DNA of 16,028 nt, from NCBI GenBank assembly GCA_049964535.1, contig JBMFXG010000041.1, forward strand, positions 1 to 16,028, in the 5' to 3' direction. Position numbers and translations under genes: made by a program. Below, piece by piece: positions 1 to 7,167 of the stretch (within the stretch, counting starts at the first letter, position 1; every line of letters begins with the position of its first letter). The notes beneath the pieces were generated by a model. The model did not search any database and had not been told where the DNA came from. It was given only the letters and a program-made list of their open reading frames with translations. The DNA is from JAJYZP01 sp049964535. Lineage in GTDB: Bacteria; Actinomycetota; Acidimicrobiia; Acidimicrobiales; Acidimicrobiaceae.

Positions 1-67
1 GATCTTGCCGGTCAGAGCGTGCGACGCACTTCACCTCTCCGACAGGTCCGACACCGGGTCTGCTCAA
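1..67 (-). CDS. Possible 5' end of the next operon gene (partial, unrecognised)
   Basis: A minus-strand reading frame is open from a TTG at 67-65 to the window edge (22 codons, including VGEVKCVARSDRQD). The TTG overlaps the ygfZ stop as TTGA, the same overlap style seen at other junctions of this operon. A GTG at 34-32 in the same frame is another possible start; GGAGAG lies directly before it, too close for a normal ribosome binding site. No ATG is available. The fragment is too short to identify. In mycobacteria, genes after trpE in this locus include trpC, trpB and trpA, but the residues seen do not let me assign any of these. It may equally be untranslated. Confidence 0.3.
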   Translation of the reverse strand, partial: MSRPGVGPVGEVKCVARSDRQD

Positions 68-1011
68 TCAACGGCGTCTACGACCTCGAGACTGTAGAGC
101 ACATCGTTTACCACAAGGCGAAGAATTTCTTCGTCAGCGAACGATCGTCGACGAAATCCGAGCACTCGAAGCTCACCATGGTCACTGATACCCATGGACG
201 TCACCTCGCCAATACTTTGACCTTCTCCGTCCACCATTTGTATCTCCATGAGTGCCGCGTCACCGCCCCCAAGAGCCCTCGACCTCAACTCAGGAGAGAG
301 TTCATCCGAGGGTATGCGAGCGGCAACGATCGTCTCCGGCGGTCGCGCTTGACGAGCGTCCATACGAGCAACGAGTTCTTGCCCTGTGTAGCAACCCTTC
401 GTCAAGGACACTGCCCTTGCCATCACCCTCGACCCGAGACTCGCCGGCACTCGCTCCTTCAACAGCTCGTGGCTCATTGACGGGATACAGAGGCGCAGAC
501 GACGGCGCTCCCAGCGGTCGATATCGTCTTGGATCGCAGAGCTCAGATGCACTCCTGCGATCGAAGAATCGTTCACCTCACCGGGATCGTTGAGGAGTGC
601 CAGTCCAAGAAAAAAGAGTGGAGCAGGGGTCGAGACGAGCACGTCATCACCAACGAGATCCGATGGATCGATCAACAAGCATGCTCGAGATTCGAGGGTG
701 AGCTGTGCCTTGACACGAAGGAAAAAACGCTGAAGTCGCTCGATCACCTGAGATCCGTAGCCGTGTTCAACGAAGAGATCCCACCGCTGCTCGCCAGGTG
801 TCCAGCGACAGACCGCTATCGCTGTCACCTTGCCCGAGGGTTCCAGTATCAACGTGTCGACCGCAGTGTTTGACGCTCCGGCTGCGACCACAGACTCCAG
901 GTCCGACGTCACCTGTGAATGGAGGAACGCAGTAGCACCCGGTCCAACCACACTCACGAGATCGAAGGTTCGATGAACAACGGACGAACCCGCAGCCAAT
1001 GAGTCAGACAT
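64..1011 (-). CDS. ygfZ: YgfZ/GcvT-like folate-binding protein
   Basis: 315-aa cytosolic protein of the YgfZ (COG0354) family, related to the GcvT aminomethyltransferase fold. Family members bind tetrahydrofolate and support assembly or repair of certain iron-sulfur enzymes. The diagnostic motif K-G-C-Y-x-G-Q-E is intact at residues 205-212, including the conserved cysteine C207. The N-terminal part (DLVSVVGPGATAFLHSQVTSD) matches the usual start of the folate-binding domain. The ATG at 1011-1009 overlaps the 3' end of trpE by 8 bases, so it is probably translated by coupling from the his/trp transcript. Its place at the end of an amino-acid operon does not suggest a pathway role; Fe-S maintenance is inferred from the family only. 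The family assignment is confident, the exact cellular target is unknown. Confidence 0.9.
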   Translation of the reverse strand: MSDSLAAGSSVVHRTFDLVSVVGPGATAFLHSQVTSDLESVVAAGASNTAVDTLILEPSGKVTAIAVCRWTPGEQRWDLFVEHGYGSQVIERLQRFFLRVKAQLTLESRACLLIDPSDLVGDDVLVSTPAPLFFLGLALLNDPGEVNDSSIAGVHLSSAIQDDIDRWERRRLRLCIPSMSHELLKERVPASLGSRVMARAVSLTKGCYTGQELVARMDARQARPPETIVAARIPSDELSPELRSRALGGGDAALMEIQMVDGEGQSIGEVTSMGISDHGELRVLGFRRRSFADEEILRLVVNDVLYSLEVVDAVD

Positions 1012-2572
1012 CGAACTGCTCGCTCGAAAGAGACACTGCCGTCGAATCGTTCAGGGAGTTCGTGAGTGCTACGGCGACGAGAACAGCAGAAGCCTTACTC
1101 ACGCACTCACGATCCTCATCGTGCGGATCAGAATCTGCTACGATTCCAGCTCCGGCCTGCACGTAGCCCTTGCCATCTCTGTCGATCACAGCGGTACGTA
1201 TCGTGATCGCAACGTCGAGATCGCCATCGAAACCGAGATAGCCTAAGACTCCGCCGTAGATGGAGCGCTTGGAGGTCTCGAGCTCATCGATAAGCTCCAT
1301 CGCTCGCACCTTTGGAGCCCCAGAGAGTGTGCCTGCAGGAAGGGTCGCTCGGAGCACGTCGATGGCATCGATGGGTTCTCGAATCATAGCGGAGACTTGA
1401 GAGGTCATATGCATGACGTGGGAGTATCGCTCGAGAGTCATAAACTCGTCAACGCTGACCGATCCAAACTCGCCGACTCGCCCCAGGTCGTTGCGAGCAA
1501 GATCTACCAACATCACGTGTTCGGCTCTCTCCTTTGGGTGCTCAAGAAGTTCGGCCGCAAGGACGGCGTCATGAGCGCTATCGTTGCCCCGCCGTCGAGT
1601 ACCAGCGATCGGACGTGAGATCACTCTGCGCCCCTCAAGCTTTACGAGCGCTTCTGGTGACGAGCCAACTACGCTCACCTCAGGAGACTGCAGATAGTAC
1701 ATGTAAGGAGACGGATTGACCCGTCGAAGGACTCGGTAGAGCTCAAAGGGCGATGGTTGAAGCTGGAATCCAAAGCATTGAGACAAAACGACTTGAAAGA
1801 CATCGCCCGCCAAGATATGTTCTTTTGCAGCCCGTACCGCGTCAACGTACTGCTCCGATGTCGTCCACCGATCGAACTCGATTTCAGGCCGGACTCTATC
1901 GTTCAGCGCAACCAGAGATCGTGACACCGGTTGTTCGATGGCTGCAACCATCTCCACAAGCGCCTCCTTGGATACCCGATAGAGTTTCGCTATCGTAGCG
2001 TCGTCGGCCCCGATCGGACAGAGAACGTTCTTGACGAGCGTCATAACTTGTCGCCAGTGATCGAAGACGACAACCTCGCCAGTGAGCTGGAACGACGCAT
2101 CCGGGTGACCCTTGAGATCACGAGGTTGATGAGGAAGTGACTCGATCTCTCGTACGGTGTCGTATCCCAGATAGCCAACGAGACCATTTTGAAGCAGTAA
2201 ACGCTCGTCCTGGCGCTCCACCTTGAAGTTCACGAGCAAGCTACGAAGTGCGGCAAAGATTCCATCTGTACTGACGATCTCGAGCTCCTCAGCGAGATCA
2301 CCATCACAGCTCACGACTCCATTGCGAAGCGACACAACGCCCAAGGGTCTGCGCCCAAGCACCGAGTAGCGAGACCATCGCTCTCCCTGCTCCACCGACT
2401 CTAACAAAAACCCGACCTCATCGCCGACCAGTTTGGCATAGGTCGATACCGGCGTCTCAGTATCGGAGTTGAGCTCTAACGTCACCGAGAGAATGCGCCG
2501 CCCTCGGGCACCTTGCAGAAAAGACTCCTCGTCAGGAGAGAACGAGCTCGACGAGAAGCGATCATCGGTCAT
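1004..2572 (-). CDS. trpE: Anthranilate synthase component I
   Basis: Converts chorismate plus ammonia (from the glutamine amidotransferase partner TrpG, not seen here) to anthranilate, the first committed step of tryptophan synthesis. With the start at the ATG 2572-2570 the protein is 522 aa. Visible motifs are LLES at 56-59 (tryptophan feedback site), FQVVLSQ near 259-265, PIAGTRRRG at 321-329, ARNDLGR at 359-365 and LPAGTLSGAPK at 411-421 (chorismate-binding core). The FQVV-SQ and LLES patterns favour TrpE over PabB. The frame extends upstream to 2629, but the ATG at 2572 overlaps the hisI stop as ATGA, with purine-rich AGAGAG just before it, so it is the better start. trpE following hisI recalls the his-trp region of M. 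tuberculosis. The intact LLES suggests normal feedback control by tryptophan. Confidence 0.95.
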   Translation of the reverse strand: MTDDRFSSSSFSPDEESFLQGARGRRILSVTLELNSDTETPVSTYAKLVGDEVGFLLESVEQGERWSRYSVLGRRPLGVVSLRNGVVSCDGDLAEELEIVSTDGIFAALRSLLVNFKVERQDERLLLQNGLVGYLGYDTVREIESLPHQPRDLKGHPDASFQLTGEVVVFDHWRQVMTLVKNVLCPIGADDATIAKLYRVSKEALVEMVAAIEQPVSRSLVALNDRVRPEIEFDRWTTSEQYVDAVRAAKEHILAGDVFQVVLSQCFGFQLQPSPFELYRVLRRVNPSPYMYYLQSPEVSVVGSSPEALVKLEGRRVISRPIAGTRRRGNDSAHDAVLAAELLEHPKERAEHVMLVDLARNDLGRVGEFGSVSVDEFMTLERYSHVMHMTSQVSAMIREPIDAIDVLRATLPAGTLSGAPKVRAMELIDELETSKRSIYGGVLGYLGFDGDLDVAITIRTAVIDRDGKGYVQAGAGIVADSDPHDEDRECVSKASAVLVAVALTNSLNDSTAVSLSSEQFDV

Positions 2573-2940
2573 CTCTCTGATCCTTGAGCAACGACTGAGG
2601 TAAAACACGAGTATGTTCCGTTGTGACACGCCCCAGAACCCACCTGTTCAACCTGGTAGAGCAGCGCATCAAAGTCACAATCGGTCCGAATCTCACGCAC
2701 AACCTGGAAGTTACCCGAAGTAGCGCCCTTCTCCCAATAGGCCTGCCTCGAACGAGAGTAGAACCAGCTGTGTTTCGTCTCAAGCGTCCGCCGCACCGCC
2801 TCCACGTCACTGTAGGCGAGCATCAAGACGACTCCCTCTTCATCGGTCACTATGACTGGAATTAAGCCATCCGCACCGAACTTGAGCCTCGCTACGAGAT
2901 CGAGGTCGACCGAGAGACCTGAGGCAAAGAACTGGTCCAT
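2569..2940 (-). CDS. hisI: Phosphoribosyl-AMP cyclohydrolase
   Basis: 123-aa monofunctional HisI, which opens the adenine ring of PR-AMP to give ProFAR (third step of histidine synthesis). FGADGLIPVIVTD at 21-33 and LMLAYSD at 39-45 are typical. SWFYSRSR follows near 58-65. The metal site DCDFD at 87-91 with C88, C105 and C112 gives a C-x16-C-x6-C zinc pattern, one residue longer in the first gap than the spacing I know from other members. There is no fused HisE domain, so PR-ATP pyrophosphatase must be encoded elsewhere. The ATG shares a base with the stop of the Cpn10-like gene (TGATG), and the stop overlaps the trpE start (ATGA), so both junctions look translationally coupled. Confidence 0.95.
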   Translation of the reverse strand: MDQFFASGLSVDLDLVARLKFGADGLIPVIVTDEEGVVLMLAYSDVEAVRRTLETKHSWFYSRSRQAYWEKGATSGNFQVVREIRTDCDFDALLYQVEQVGSGACHNGTYSCFTSVVAQGSER

Positions 2941-3263
2941 CAGAGGTAGAGACCCGTCACGCTCTCGATCCGCTCGGCCGCTATCGCGTGCACATCGCGC
3001 TCTCGCAAGATGATGTAGTCTTCACCTTGCACCTCAACTTCAAAACGGTCCTCGGGAGAGAACAGGACGGTATCGCCCGCTTTCACGCTTCTCACACCCG
3101 GACCAACTGCAACCACCTCGGCCCAGACCAGCCGGCGCGGCACTTGTGCAGTCGCCGGTATCAAGATTCCCGAACGCGATTGCCGCTCACCCTCGTTTGT
3201 AGGCTGCGAGACCAAGATGCGGTCGGACAGCATGGTTACTGGTTGTCGTGCTCTATCGCCCAT
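2940..3263 (-). CDS. GroES/Cpn10-like protein inside the his operon
   Basis: About 107 aa from the ATG at 3263-3261. A TTG at 3278 would add five residues, and an ATG at 3233 would start at MLSDRILV; none has a strong ribosome binding site, so the start is uncertain. The body aligns by eye with co-chaperonin 10: LSDRILV (first strand), SGILIPATAQ (mobile loop with hydrophobic ILI tripeptide), WAEVVAVGPG, VKAGDTVLFSP, EDYIILRERDVHAI. Between VGPG and VKAGD there are only two residues (RS), where typical GroES has about ten to twelve that form the roof beta-hairpin, so the roof loop seems deleted. It lies 32 bases after hisF and overlaps hisI by one base (TGATG). Whether it caps GroEL, helps fold a His enzyme or does something else cannot be told from sequence. 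It is probably not the main groES, which usually precedes groEL. Confidence 0.8.
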   Translation of the reverse strand: MGDRARQPVTMLSDRILVSQPTNEGERQSRSGILIPATAQVPRRLVWAEVVAVGPGVRSVKAGDTVLFSPEDRFEVEVQGEDYIILRERDVHAIAAERIESVTGLYL

Positions 3264-3295
3264 AGTCCATCCATTCAACTCGGAGCGCCACTCTT

Positions 3296-4090
3296 CTACG
3301 TCCTCGACGCATGGATATCTCCATCCGGCTCAACAGTCTGACGGACCGAGATTCCAGCATCGTTGAGGGCGGTCTTCACTGAGGCGATAGAGAGCTCCCC
3401 AAAGTGAAAGACCGAAGCGGCGAGAAGTCCTTGTGCTCCCCCTTGAAGCACACCATCAACGAAGTCTTGTTTTTTACCAACCCCACCTGATGCGATGATA
3501 GGTACGTTGACTTCGGAACTGATCGAGGCGAGCAGCTCGAGGTCGTAACCGTCCTTCGTTCCATCGCGATCCATGGAGGTCACCAAAATCTCACCTGCAC
3601 CAAGCTTTGTGACTCTACTAACCCACTCCAAAGCGTCGATCTCGGTCTCTCTTCGCCCACCATGGGTGACGACGACAAAACGGTCGTGGCGTCGACGAGC
3701 ATCAACCGCAACCACAACACACTGCCGACCGAACCGCTGGGCGAGATCGGAGATGAGGTTGGGCTCCGCAACCGCCGACGAGTTCACCGAGACCTTGTCC
3801 GCACCGGCTCGTAGGAGTGCTTCGGCAGAGGCGATGGAGTCGACCCCCCCGCCGACGGTAAGTGGGATGAAGACCGACTCAGCGCAACGACGCACCAGCT
3901 CAACGAGCGTTGCACGACCTTCGATCGATGCGTTGATATCCAAGAAGACGAGCTCATCGGCCCCTTGCGACTCGTAGTACGCACCAAGCGCAACTGGGTC
4001 CCCAGCATCTCGCAACGCTAGAAAGTTCACACCCTTTACGACCCGTCCGGCGCGTACGTCCAGACACGGTATGACCCTTACCGACTCCAT
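3296..4090 (-). CDS. hisF: Imidazole glycerol phosphate synthase, cyclase subunit
   Basis: 264-aa (beta/alpha)8 barrel that uses ammonia delivered by HisH to convert PRFAR into imidazole glycerol phosphate and AICAR. The two catalytic aspartates fall exactly at the canonical positions: D11 in IPCLDV and D130 in VAVDARR. Phosphate-binding motifs TVGGGV (78-83) and ASGGVG are present. Length is slightly above the usual 250-258 because of a C-terminal tail after IDAG-like GISVRQTV. The ATG at 4090 overlaps the end of hisA by 13 bases. In mycobacteria an inositol-monophosphatase-like gene (impA) lies between hisA and hisF; here that slot is closed. The assignment is secure. Confidence 0.97.
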   Translation of the reverse strand: MESVRVIPCLDVRAGRVVKGVNFLALRDAGDPVALGAYYESQGADELVFLDINASIEGRATLVELVRRCAESVFIPLTVGGGVDSIASAEALLRAGADKVSVNSSAVAEPNLISDLAQRFGRQCVVVAVDARRRHDRFVVVTHGGRRETEIDALEWVSRVTKLGAGEILVTSMDRDGTKDGYDLELLASISSEVNVPIIASGGVGKKQDFVDGVLQGGAQGLLAASVFHFGELSIASVKTALNDAGISVRQTVEPDGDIHASRT

Positions 4091-4818
4091 CGACGAAGAG
4101 CCTCAGCTACATCGATCCGACCTTCAAAAAAGGCTCTCCCGACGACAACCCCGTAGATTCCTCTCCCACTCACCTCGAGCGAATCCGCACGTTCGAGATC
4201 GTGGATCGAACCGACTCCGCCAGATGCAATCAACTCCACATCGAAGCTGTGCAGAATCTCTTCGTACGTATCGAGATCCGTCCCCTCCATCATGCCATCC
4301 CGAGAGACGTCGGTTGCAAGCACGCGCCGACAGCCCGCTTCTACAACTAATGCACATCCCTCAAGAAGAGGGAGATCGCTCCCGTCCTCCCAGCCGTGCG
4401 TCGCTAGGTAGCGCTGACCAGCTTCTCGCCGATAATCGAGTGAGGCCACAACTCGATCCGGATAGGCCTGACACAACTCACAGAAGAGCGCAAAGTCATC
4501 AACGATGGAAGAGCCAACAACGATCCGTTCTGCCCCAAGAGCGAAGTACCGCTCTGCAACGCTGCGGCTACGAATGCCTCCCCCTACCTCAACAGCTAAC
4601 TCCGACATGGCAAGCACGCTCGCTACGAGCTCATCACTCGAGGCCTCACCGCTACGCGCTGCGTTCAAATCAACGAGATGGAGTTCCGTTGCACCGAGCA
4701 AACGGTACTCCTCAGCTGCCTCAACGACACCTTTGTAGTAGATCCGTCGACTGTAGTCTCCCTGCATGAGTCGCACGCAGCGTCCATCTAAGACGTCGAC
4801 CGCCGGAATTACCTTCAC
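4078..4818 (-). CDS. hisA: ProFAR isomerase
   Basis: 246-aa (beta/alpha)8 barrel that isomerises ProFAR to PRFAR. Catalytic D8 lies in IPAVDV, and the second catalytic aspartate is D128 in ASLDYR. TDVSRDGMMEGTD (169-181) is the usual third region, and VGGGIR is at 78-83. Many actinobacteria carry the bifunctional HisA/TrpF enzyme PriA. By eye the PriA arginine of its R-G-W motif is replaced here by H141 (HGW), and the PriA serine before GGIR is G79, so this copy looks like a HisA without the TrpF adaptations. It starts with GTG at 4818-4816, which overlaps the hisH stop as GTGA, supporting coupled translation. Its end overlaps hisF by 13 bases. Confidence 0.95.
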   Translation of the reverse strand: MKVIPAVDVLDGRCVRLMQGDYSRRIYYKGVVEAAEEYRLLGATELHLVDLNAARSGEASSDELVASVLAMSELAVEVGGGIRSRSVAERYFALGAERIVVGSSIVDDFALFCELCQAYPDRVVASLDYRREAGQRYLATHGWEDGSDLPLLEGCALVVEAGCRRVLATDVSRDGMMEGTDLDTYEEILHSFDVELIASGGVGSIHDLERADSLEVSGRGIYGVVVGRAFFEGRIDVAEALRRWSR

Positions 4819-5489
4819 GCCCTCTCGACCCCTCTCTTTACGTTCATCTCTCTCACGATCTCGACGAAGTTTCTCAAAATGGACAGTCCGACAGAAGAGG
4901 ACTTCTCGGGATGAAACTGGGTTCCGTACAGCAGACCCCTTTGCACCGCTGCGCTAAAGGTGTCACCGTAGCACGATGACATCGTGGTGAACTCACCAAG
5001 AGCCACACCGTAGGAGTGCACAAAGTAGACCCATAATCCTTCAGGCAGGCCTCGAAAGAGCGAGGGATACGAGGTCGATGAGTCATTCGATTCGGAAGCG
5101 ATTGGAGACGGAACGTCGCTCAAGGTATTCCACTGCATCTGGGGAAGACGAACGCCTGGTCCAAGCCGACGAACGCGACCAGGTAAGATGCCAAGACCAT
5201 CCTCACCAGGAGCCTCGTCAGAGCCTTCAAAGAGCATCTGCATCCCGACACAGATACCTAGAATCGGTCGTTCCTTGGCAAGCATTTCGCGCAGTGGCTC
5301 TTCAAAACCACCTTGACGCAGGGCTCGAACACAAGCTCCAAAATCTCCAACGCCAGGAACCACGAGTGCATCGGCACCCACGAGCTCCTCAGGTCGATCC
5401 ATCATCACCACGTCTCCACCGGCAGCCTCAATCGCTTTAAAACACGAGTAGAGGTTACCGATTCCATAGTCAACGACGCCAATGGTCAT
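4815..5489 (-). CDS. hisH: Imidazole glycerol phosphate synthase, glutaminase subunit
   Basis: 224-aa class I glutamine amidotransferase that supplies ammonia to HisF. The catalytic triad is visible: C80 in GICVGMQ, H193 and E195 in TQFHPEKS. PGVGDFG at 45-51 is the oxyanion strand. The HisF-contact segment usually read as P-H/Q-M-G-W-N is PQMQWN here (116-121), with Q in place of the glycerine-type small residue. A serine-rich stretch around 128-143 makes the protein longer than the usual 200-210 aa. The ATG overlaps the hisB stop (ATGA) and the stop overlaps the hisA start (GTGA). hisH is separated from its partner hisF only by hisA, the normal actinobacterial order. Confidence 0.96.
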   Translation of the reverse strand: MTIGVVDYGIGNLYSCFKAIEAAGGDVVMMDRPEELVGADALVVPGVGDFGACVRALRQGGFEEPLREMLAKERPILGICVGMQMLFEGSDEAPGEDGLGILPGRVRRLGPGVRLPQMQWNTLSDVPSPIASESNDSSTSYPSLFRGLPEGLWVYFVHSYGVALGEFTTMSSCYGDTFSAAVQRGLLYGTQFHPEKSSSVGLSILRNFVEIVREMNVKRGVERA

Positions 5490-6091
5490 GAGAGACTTCC
5501 TTTGGTAGAAGGAATATCTTCCCCGACAACCTCCTTCGCCTCTCGAAGGGCACGTCCGAACGCTTTGCTCACTGCTTCCACGATATGGTGGGTATTTCTC
5601 CCTCGCACCATTGAGACGTGGAGGGTGATACCCGAGCTTATCACCAGTGCGCGGAAAAACTCTTCGGTGAGCTGCGGATCGTATCCAGGCGAACCAAGCG
5701 GGTACGGCGACGGTGGTGAAACGTCATAGTACAGAAAAGGGCGACCGGAGAGATCAAGGGCAACAGAGATGAGAGTCTCGTCCATTGGAACAGCAACATC
5801 AGAGAAGCGCCTTACTCCACTACGGTCGCCGAGTGCCTCATGCAGCGCCGTGCCAAAGCAGATTCCAACGTCTTCGACGACGTGATGTGTATCGACCTCG
5901 AGATCTCCCGTGGCTGCAACTTCGAGCACAAGCCCACCATGCTTCGCGATCTGCTCCAAAGTATGGTCGAAGAATGGTATTCCGGTCGTAATGGAGGACT
6001 CTCCTCCCCCATCGAGCACAATCGAGAGAGCTATCGTCGTCTCTTTCGTCGTCCTCCGACAACTACCGAATCGTTCCTGAAGAGCTCCCAT
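5486..6091 (-). CDS. hisB: Imidazoleglycerol-phosphate dehydratase
   Basis: 201-aa monofunctional dehydratase that makes imidazole acetol phosphate from IGP; manganese-dependent, and family members assemble into 24-mers. The first metal-binding region FFDHTLEQIAKHG is at 40-52, DTHHVVEDVGI is at 67-77, and the second half contains NTHHIVEA (166-173). GYDPQLTEEFFRAL (136-149) is also typical. No histidinol-phosphate phosphatase domain is fused, so that activity must lie elsewhere. The ATG is 17 bases after hisC and no strong ribosome binding site is visible. The stop overlaps the hisH start as ATGA. Confidence 0.96.
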   Translation of the reverse strand: MGALQERFGSCRRTTKETTIALSIVLDGGGESSITTGIPFFDHTLEQIAKHGGLVLEVAATGDLEVDTHHVVEDVGICFGTALHEALGDRSGVRRFSDVAVPMDETLISVALDLSGRPFLYYDVSPPSPYPLGSPGYDPQLTEEFFRALVISSGITLHVSMVRGRNTHHIVEAVSKAFGRALREAKEVVGEDIPSTKGSLS

Positions 6092-6108
6092 AGTGCTATG
6101 AGGTTAGC

Positions 6109-7167
6109 CTAAGCAGAGAGAACCGTGGCAAAGGCTTCGAGGAACCGAGCGTTCTCCGTCTTCGAACCAACCGTCACTCGCAGAGATGAAGGCAGACCGG
6201 GCCAGCCAGTTGTATCTCGAACCAAGACCGACCTCTCCACGAGCCTACGCCAGAGCAGGGACGCGTCCCGTCCGGGAAGCAGCATCAGGAGAAAGTTCGT
6301 GGATGAAGGAAGCGTCGCAATACCGAGCTCTGCAATGCCTCGGCGGAGCTCCTCGCGATGATGTACGAGCCTCGCAGATTGCGCATCAAACTCCTCTACC
6401 ATCTCCAGTACTGTAAGCACGGCCGCCTGCTTGATCTGATCAAAGTGATAAGGAAGGACGACCTCATCGAGAGTGGCCGTTACCTCTGGATGAGCGATAC
6501 TGTAACCAAAACGAAGTCCCGCGAGCGAGAACCACTTCGAAAAGGTTCGTACCGAGATCACACTGTCACACATGAGAGCGACGTTCGCTCGGGTTTGAGC
6601 CGAAAAGTCACCGTACGCCTCATCCAGAACTACGAGCCCACGGCTATGCGCCACAATCCTCAACACATCTTGGGGGTCCTCGACGATTCCAGTCGGATTA
6701 TTCGGAGTACAGAGGTAGACAAGAGAGGCCGTCTCGATCGAGGGAAGCACGTACTCATCGACGGTGATGCGATAGTTGCTCGAGCGAGGCAGGCTCGTGA
6801 CCTCGGTCGAGACCTTCGCGGCGATGTGGGCGTGCAGAGAGTAGGTTGGCTCGAACACAACGGCTCGGCGGCCCGGTCCACCATATGCAAGCGCTACGTT
6901 GAGGAGCACCTCGTTTGAGCCATTACCAACGAAGATTCGATCGGCTCCAACCCCGACAAATCCACCTAAGGCCTCACGAACCATCCGATAGGAACGGTCG
7001 GGATAGCGGTTGAGCGAGAGCTTCGAGATTCGTTCGGCCAATCGACGAGAGAAGCCTTCCGGGGGCGGAAACGGGGACTCGTTCGTGTTGAGACGGACTT
7101 CGAGTTCGAGCTGGGGCGAGTGATATCCCCGCCGAAGCTCAAGTGAGCCACGAGGACGAGGGATCAT
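6109..7167 (-). CDS. hisC: Histidinol-phosphate aminotransferase
   Basis: 352-aa fold-type I PLP aminotransferase that transfers an amino group from glutamate to imidazole acetol phosphate. RLNTNESPFPPP (25-36) is the HisC N-terminal signature. CTPNNPTG (153-160), DEAYGDF (182-188) and the PLP lysine K211 in RTFSKWFSLAGLRFGY are intact, and R219 is in the expected phosphate-contact segment. The ATG at 7167 overlaps the hisD stop as ATGA. Related enzymes for aromatic amino acids share these motifs, but the position between hisD and hisB makes HisC by far the best call. Confidence 0.96.
   Translation of the reverse strand: MIPRPRGSLELRRGYHSPQLELEVRLNTNESPFPPPEGFSRRLAERISKLSLNRYPDRSYRMVREALGGFVGVGADRIFVGNGSNEVLLNVALAYGGPGRRAVVFEPTYSLHAHIAAKVSTEVTSLPRSSNYRITVDEYVLPSIETASLVYLCTPNNPTGIVEDPQDVLRIVAHSRGLVVLDEAYGDFSAQTRANVALMCDSVISVRTFSKWFSLAGLRFGYSIAHPEVTATLDEVVLPYHFDQIKQAAVLTVLEMVEEFDAQSARLVHHREELRRGIAELGIATLPSSTNFLLMLLPGRDASLLWRRLVERSVLVRDTTGWPGLPSSLRVTVGSKTENARFLEAFATVLSA

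Noticed and set aside
4071..4769. Long plus-strand open frame (232 codons) opposite hisA
   Set aside because: It is exactly antisense to a well-conserved hisA, is rich in Arg, Ser, Pro and His as expected of a shadow frame, and has no family resemblance.
6358..6918. Plus-strand open frame (186 codons) opposite hisC
   Set aside because: Antisense to conserved hisC motifs, without a ribosome binding site or recognisable domain.
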